From Brugia malayi (taxonomy: Eukaryota; Nematoda; Chromadorea; Rhabditida; Onchocercidae), in contig NW_025062478.1 in the NCBI RefSeq assembly GCF_000002995.4, forward strand, positions 4,750,001 to 4,814,000: DNA of 64,000 nt, given 5' to 3'. The translations under genes and the position numbers were made by a program. Of this stretch, positions 57,420 to 64,000 are shown one piece after another (position 1 is the first letter of the stretch; each line of letters begins with the position of its first letter). The notes beneath the pieces were generated by a model that worked only from the letters and a program-made list of their open reading frames with translations, did not search any database and was not told the DNA's origin.

Positions 57420-60219
57420 ATGAAATTGCATTTGTTAAAGTTATGCCTTGGTCTTTTTATACTATTTATTATTTTTATCACTTATGTACGATATTTGGAG
57501 GATATACGATGGAGGATATTAAATGAATCATTGACTTTGAAACGAATTTTTAACAGATCGAAGTTGGTAAGTTGTTTGTTTTTTTTTTTTTTTTTTTTCA
57601 TTTTTTAAACTTAGTTTCAATTTTCTTTTATCTTATTAAATTCGATATATTTTCACTTCTATAAAATCATATTAGCCTAAATTCAAATTTCATATCATAT
57701 TGTCGTTTTTTTTCTTTATCTGACCCTCAAATATTATTGCTTCAGGATCATACATCGTTGGCATCACCACTAATTGTTACTTGGACAAAATTTTTCAGTC
57801 AGCCTTGGGCTCAACATTTTGAAGCAAATGTCGGTGGCTGTGCTTACCATTGTATAATTACCGATGATAAAGAGTAAGTGAACCTTATATTATCATTTGT
57901 TAGTTTCAACAACTGATAATATTTCATACTGTCATTTTACAAAGTACAAAGCTCCTTCTATTATCAGTTGTTGAAGCAAACATTTTTATCACTTGCAAAT
58001 ATTTGCGATTTTTATGTTTGCTCAAGAAATCGCGACAATGCGAGGAGCCAAAAATCATTTGAACCCATTGCGATGGTTCGATTCTCATTGAAGATTTTGA
58101 TAAGGCCAATTCACTACTTTTTAAAAATTTTTTTGTAGATGTGAGAATGTGAAGGTCAACTATTTCACTTTTGAAAAGAAAACAAAAAAATAAAAATAAA
58201 ATAAAATGAAAATTTCAAGACAATCACATATCGATCATCATATTTTAATAAGTCATTTTTGAAAAGAAGGTTTCACTACAGAGTGAAGTGTGACGAAAGA
58301 TATTTCTGAGAAGTTCGAAATAGACAAAAAAATTAGAAAAACCTCTAAACACAAATATTGTCTCACTGGGAGTAAATAATTTAATTAGATTTATCACTCA
58401 TACGAGATATCTATTGTAAAAATGATACGATGATAACGTAACATGAATATTACAGACAACTTTTGAAAGCCTCAGCCGTACTGTTTCACATCCGAGACTT
58501 AAAGAAATTGCCTAAATTAAGAAATCCGAAGCAATTGTTTGTATTCGTGTTACATGAATCACCTCTGTATACATTTAATCACCTGGATTTTGTGCCAAGC
58601 AATTATTTCAACATAACGATGACTTATAGGTCTTCTTCATACTATTTTTAAGCAAATATTTTGTTCGAGTCTTTCTTAATCGAAATGCGAAGAGACGGGA
58701 GGTTTCTTGATCACAAATTCTGCAATTCGAACTCACCAGAATTTTCTAAAAATTTTTAGGAAAATGAGCAAAAAGGATTTATATTAATTTAATGAAATAT
58801 TTTAATAGAGCTAGTAATTTCATAGAGTTAATTCAAGTATTAACAGCAATATATTTAAATTAGCAATTTTTTAAGAACTTTGAATTAACACTATTACAGG
58901 CGTGACAGTGACATTTATATACCATATGGTATGATGAAGAAAATAACAAATCTTACACAAAGAAAACAAGTTTGGGATTGGAGTGAAGTTTGTTATCATT
59001 TTCTAATATGATAAAATGATTTAAGGTGTGATAACTCACAATATCAAAAACTGTGTTATCATTCTTTATTGAATGATGATCCATTCCTGAATACGAATCC
59101 CGGATCGGATTCCTGACTTGTTTTTTGTTGTGGCCGTTAACCATTAGATTTTTATTTAGCAGTTATTCAATAGTAATTTGGATTTCATTTTGCAAAACGG
59201 AAATTTCCAAATATAAAATGAAAAATACTAAAGTATTTTTTAATTGATTAAGAATTTCTTTGAGTTCAACAAAAAAAATATTATTTCTCTTTTGAAAGGT
59301 AGTGAAGATAGCTAGTAGTAAAGTACGACCCGTATTGCAACTGGTTTCAAATTGTCAAACTAAATCGAAACGTGAACTGTACGTGGAACAACTTCGAACA
59401 TACATAAATATCACACAACATGGACTATGCAAAAATAGTATTTGTGATGAGAAATGCGAAGTGAAAGAAGCTGGTACATTCATCATTTTAACTTTTTGAC
59501 TTAATTTTTTACTCTCCGACCTTTGACTATTTCATTTTGTTATAATTTGCAGCGCAGCATCGTTTCTACTTGGCATTCGAGAATAGTGTATGTCGTGATT
59601 ATATCACTGAGAAACTGTTCAAATGTTTCCTCAGGTTACTGATACCAGTGGTGCTCAAAAGATCCATCTATGAAGGTATTTTACCGCCTGGCTCATTCAT
59701 TGCTGCAGATGATTTCGCATCTCCACGTGAACTAGCAGAATATCTGCACTATTTGTCAAATAACAACACAGCCTATTTGAGGTACTCCTAATGTTTTACA
59801 TAATATACGAATAATTCCAAGAAAATAATTCATTTTAGAAAAGAGTCCTTTTTCTCCAATTAAATAATATGAAGCGTCCGATTGTATCCAGAAGTATGCA
59901 ATGATGAAACATAGCATTATTGATTCATCTCCTCAGTTGATCAATTGATCAATTGATTGTTTGATTGATCGATCGAACTATCGTTGCATTACTTTTATTC
60001 TGAAGCCTCTTTCCGACTTTTTTCAGTTATCTGAAATGGACGAGGCATTATCAGAAAACATTCGATGTAAGCAATTTTTGTGAATTATGCAAATATCTAC
60101 ACAGTGATATTGCTAGGACTCGGATAATTCCGGATATCAAAAAGTGGTGGTTTCAAGGGTGTATTGAGAACTATGCTGTCAACTTGCTCGAAAAAGATAA
60201 AAGCTTTAGTAACTTCTAA
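57420..60219 (+). CDS. Alpha-1,3-fucosyltransferase (GT10 family)
   Basis: Seven exons give 377 residues: 57420-57566, 57746-57873, 58456-58629, 58900-58987, 59299-59473, 59553-59781 and 60027-60219. GT10 enzymes transfer fucose from GDP-fucose to N-glycan or LacNAc/LacdiNAc GlcNAc in the Golgi. The protein is type II: a short tail, a membrane anchor at about residues 7-22, a stem, then the catalytic domain. The hallmark blocks are present: TYRRDSDIYIPYG around 148-160, SNCQTKSKRELYVEQL, and the donor-binding signature FYLAFENSVCRDYITEKLF at about 242-260. These are followed by LPPGSFIAADDFASPRELAEYL and a C-terminal CxxC-like FCELCKYL. Several N-x-S/T sites occur. Acceptor specificity, core alpha-1,3 or Lewis-type, cannot be told here. 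The exon 5 acceptor (TTTTGAAAG) is weak but keeps frame. Confidence 0.93.
59934..59972. repeat. TTGATCAA-type short repeat in fucosyltransferase intron 6
   Basis: The palindromic octamer-like sequence TTGATCAA repeats with small changes just upstream of exon 7, ending in GATCGATCGA. It is a simple local expansion. Confidence 0.6.
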
Positions 60220-62015
60220 CTGTTAGTATGCCACTGTGCTCTCATCCTTAGGGACCAAAACAAATTGGAACAATAACAGAAATAAAGAAAGCTACTGAGT
60301 GACATCGATTAGCATAATATGTGACATCTCTGATGACATCGATCATGTCTGATGACAGTAGCAGTGCCTGAAATGGAAATTCGAATTATTCTGATATTTA
60401 TAATTCAATGCTTGCAAAATTTCCGAAACTAATATGTCAGTATTTCTATTATGTTTTACTTTCTCCTTTCTTATCGCTTTTTTTTTAAATTTACTTTTTT
60501 ACTATAATGATTTGAATTTAAATATAATTAAAAATCACTAACTTGAGAAAACTATCTTAGAAAAATGAACTTTAATTTGAAGGGAATCATCGTTTATTGG
60601 AATTTATCCTGAACAACAAAGCAATAGAATTAAATCAAAAATGGAATGGTTGCAAACGTTAAAAAAAAATTATAGACGTACATTGCTAACTGTTGATTGT
60701 CGTTTAAAATTTTAAGAATCTTTACAGTTTTTCAAAATATTTTAAAGTTTTTTAATTTCATTCCGGTTTCTATCTTGCTCGCAGAGGCCAAAATAAAGCA
60801 AAGCATCATGATGACCTTTGCAACTTCCAAAGTGTAATCTTTACTTTTCTCAAATTCTTATTCATATCTATGATAAAGTAGATATAATTAATTGATTTAT
60901 AGAATAAAAGAGTACGAGGATATAAACTTGATATGCAATACCTATAGAATTAATTCATTTATTCACTTATTGATGACTTGTATCACGTGATTGATAATTA
61001 TTTAGAACATTTCGAGCAATGAAAAATGAAATTTATACTTTCATTCGATAAACAAAGTGATCTGATAATTGAAAGTATTTTTTCTTAACAGTGCAATTAA
61101 AAGTAATAAAGAAGAAAATAATTAAGTAGTAATAAGTGAAAGAGTGAAATATAAGGTGCAAAAATTCATTATCTAACTGATAAGAATAGAAAGAAAATTA
61201 TCATTTAGTGATATAAACTTCGCTCTTATCTTCGTTCCATCCTAATCAACTCTAATTAATTTTGTTTTTTAATTTATTTCTGCTATCTTTCTTCTTTATC
61301 AACAAAAATTTTTCAATTAATAAAATAACTTGTGTTAAGACCGGTTTCTCTCTTTTTTCCGGTTATCTGGATATGAATTGGTGCAAACGAAAAGAAAAAA
61401 AACACAGAGAAGATTAAAAAAAAAAAAAAAAAAATTAATCCTTTACAATTAACAGTAACAAAGAAAGATAAAAATTAATGGATGCTTTTTCAATAACAAA
61501 TAAAATCATAAATAATAATTTAGTGGCAGCGAAAATATATTTAATTAGAAAGAAATTGTTTTACTTGAAATTAATATCATGTGAGATAAAATATCTACCA
61601 AGCATTATATATGCTAAAAAAAAATATATCTGAAAATTAATTCCTAAAAAAACAAAAAAAAAGGAAAAAGAACTTCGATCCTATAACAGATAAAATAAGT
61701 ATTCAAATCGGTCAGTTTCAATCAATTTTCAGTTAAGAAATCAAGTGACAATTCAGAAACATTTCCATTTTGCTGGATCAAACAATTCTAAATGATAATT
61801 TCGTACATCATAAAATAGTCTTCCGTAATGGCTTGTAGCTTGGGATATTTATTTAAATTTTCTTGGTTTTATTTAAATAGTAATTTAAATTTTCGATTGG
61901 CCAATGCTAATATTTGCTGGAATGAAAGCCTTCTTTTGTTCTACGCGGTTTAATAAAAGTTCATTAACAAAATTAAATATTTGGATCTAACTCCCTTCCA
62001 TTCTAGGTGACCTTA
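60220..62015. other. Fucosyltransferase 3' flank and spacer
   Basis: About 1.8 kb, A+T-rich, with A runs at about 61417-61434. No supportable coding exon is seen. A minus-strand stretch near 61880-61940 is briefly open after an acceptor-like CGCGTAG but does not join the next gene convincingly. Confidence 0.5.
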
Positions 62016-62681
62016 CTACAACGTAGAATCGAATTTCCTATGAGCATGTTTTACCCGCTCGGGTAACCATAGCTTTGTGCCCTTTTTCAGGAATACATTC
62101 TGTCCCATCTTCTTTCCCATTGTTCTTTTTATGATGCTAAATTAAAAAACATTCTGCACTTTGAAATCAGTACTACCTTATTAGTGGAATTCTCAACTTG
62201 TAAGCGAGAAATAGTCTAATACATAATATTTTGTTCATCCTTCTTTCCAATAACTTATTGAAATGTATACCTTTTTTTGTTCTAATTCTATTATTAGCTA
62301 AGACGTGAAATATTTTGCAATACTTTTCGCATTCTTACCTTTATAATTTCGCTATCTATCAGTCCATTTGTATTTAGTAGCAAATTTCAATACAAATAGT
62401 AATGTCATGATTTTATCAGTTGGACAGATGTCAATGAGTACATTTGCCCAGGTGATTATATATTAATACAAATGAACTCATCCACATATATATATATATA
62501 AATGTATGCACACACGTACATACACACAGACACACACACACACACAAAGTACAAATTGAACTTTAAATGTTGAAGAGAAATACCGGTTGCAAAATGCTCT
62601 CTCTATGTACGTCGGAGGGCCGTCACAATTCAAGTTTAGTTGGCTCTCAAAGAGTTTAATGTGGCAATTTGGAGATTCGTT
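62016..62681 (-). CDS. Unrecognised gene, probable last two exons
   Basis: Two minus-strand segments join in phase. The first, 62584-62681, reads NESPNCHIKLFESQLNLNC then DGPPTYIERAFCNR, and ends at CCG|GTATTTCT. The second, 62016-62136, follows acceptor TTTTTAATTTAG and reads IIKRTMGKKMGQNVFLKKG, then TKLWLPERVKHAHRKFDSTL and a TAG stop. The combined stretch is basic and hydrophilic with good residue diversity, unlike the chance frames nearby. I do not recognise the family. The 5' border of the first segment is uncertain (a weak AG at 62682), and any further upstream exons were not found. The stop could be avoided by a donor two bases earlier (TA|GTAAGG), so the gene may continue leftward. 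It is possibly a truncated gene. Confidence 0.35.
62482..62546. repeat. TA and CA dinucleotide runs
   Basis: A short TA run at about 62486-62501 is followed by an interrupted CA run to about 62546. It lies in the intron of the unrecognised minus-strand gene. Confidence 0.85.
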
Positions 62682-62868
62682 CTTCACTTTCCCATTTTGC
62701 AGACAACTTGCAAATCAGAATTCATTCATCTCTGAAACACTTTCAGTCAGTCTTATCAGTCATTTCACTCTTCGCTTTATCAGTAGTGAAATTCGATATC
62801 ATTAGTGATATTTGCATAAGATTTCATATGGTGGGAAGAAAGAGAAAGTGATGCTTCAAAAGACCGTC

Positions 62869-62901
<33 letters not shown>

Positions 62902-64000
62902 AAGAGAATTAAGCTAAAAACTTCAAAGCAAAGAGTTTATTTGTGAATCTGTGTAATTCATTGACTAATTCCGATGTTTTCATACCTTCAATCAATTCTT
63001 CCTTAATAGTCGTCTTTACCTGTTTTGCACTTAAATAAATTCTAGAAATTATTCACTCATTCATTGTATAGCAAATTTTTTTTTCTTCTTTCAACTTTCT
63101 TCTGACAGTTATTTTCGAATTCTTCGGTGATAGTATTTTGAAAGCAAACAGATTAAAAGATCGAATCGGTTTCTAACTTTTTTGCTGCTTTTGAATCGAA
63201 CATGTTTCAAATATCAGTGAGAAGAGATTAAAAGAAAAAAGGCGAAAATATATTGGGAAATTTTAGGAGGTGTAGTATGCGTGGTAGTTTAAAGTTATTT
63301 TGCGTAATTAAGTAAGCTTTATGCATTTAACTGTTATCATCGTGAATAATCGACAGTGATCTGGACATTTCTGTTCAAAAGTTTCTGTTAGCTTTCATTT
63401 GTTGACTAGAAAATGATACAATGATGGAAGATGGTGTTCATAGAAAAAAGGATTTGACGAGGTTGATATCGTGATTGCGGTATCAGGGATAGTTCTTTCT
63501 CCATTTCGAGAATTATTGCTAAGTGATGTTCATTTTTTATTCTTATTGATTTAACTTCATCATCATGCTAATAAGTATCGCGGAAACGTTAATGTTTTGG
63601 TTAACGACGACAAATTCGAGTATTGCAAATAGTCCTTCTTATTCCTTCATATATTATTCCACAGTTCTGGTTTAAATAAATAAGTGAACGAATTTATGGC
63701 TTTATATGCTTCTCAAAACAATATTAATAACAGAAATTACATTGAAGAACATATAGTGTAAGAGAAGGGCGGGAAACATTGAAATTGAATTGTGAATGGG
63801 GTTGAAGAATGATGAACTACCACATTCCTGAATACAAGGGATTTCGAATCCATTCTACACTAATTTATTGTCATGGTCTTGAAGTATTTCGTAATAGTAT
63901 ATTAGTCTAACTTGATTAATCTAAATTTTGTTTTTACACATAAAAATTTTCTTAAACTTGTTAGAAACATGAATTTATGTAATCTTTTTATCTTTGTAAT
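62682..64000. other. Right-hand flank without a supported gene
   Basis: No supportable gene is seen. A GT run followed by a GA run lies at about 62870-62902. An ATG frame at 63421-63460 (MMEDGVHRKKDLT) ends at a donor-like ACGAG|GTTGAT and might be a first exon of a gene to the right, but nothing in the remaining 500 bases confirms it. Confidence 0.4.

Overview
The window is nuclear DNA from a nematode, most likely a spirurine and probably filarial species. The evidence is very high A+T content, short coding exons split by introns with TTTTCAG-like acceptors, a synaptobrevin that matches what I remember of Caenorhabditis SNB-1 over nearly its whole length, and a pair of nematode-type globins. 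No virus, plasmid, CRISPR array, rRNA or recognisable autonomous transposon was seen. Each gene model was joined by hand from exon phase and family conservation.

Layout, left to right. The first coding exon of a DCAF5-like WD40 gene runs off the left edge (minus). A complete class IV histone deacetylase (HDAC11, plus) diverges from it. An orphan exon of unknown identity lies at about 5.8 kb. Two paralogous four-exon globin genes (minus, about 6.8-8.2 and 14.7-16.4 kb) are separated by 6.5 kb of A+T-rich DNA. A gene-poor stretch of about 8.7 kb follows. On the plus strand come ZPR1 (25.1-28.2 kb), synaptobrevin (35.6-36.6 kb), syntaxin-18 (38.5-41.1 kb), eRF1 (44.6-47.1 kb) and NADH-cytochrome b5 reductase (49.3-51.4 kb). 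A small unrecognised five-exon gene (minus) ends at 52.0 kb. A GT10 alpha-1,3-fucosyltransferase (plus) occupies 57.4-60.2 kb. Two exons of another unrecognised gene (minus) lie at about 62.0-62.7 kb.

The genes are mostly housekeeping or secretory-pathway functions: two SNAREs, translation termination, ZPR1, a lipid or redox reductase and a Golgi glycosyltransferase. They look like independent transcription units with kilobase spacers, so no operon is claimed.

The most unusual signals are: three introns that do not start with GT (one apparent AT-AG in HDAC11, two GC-AG); the globin pair with conserved gene structure and cysteine-rich N termini; an interleaved inverted repeat (A-B-A'-B') just upstream of the unrecognised small gene; a dispersed repeat of about 95 bp present twice; and period-32 and period-22 repeats at the 5' end of ZPR1.
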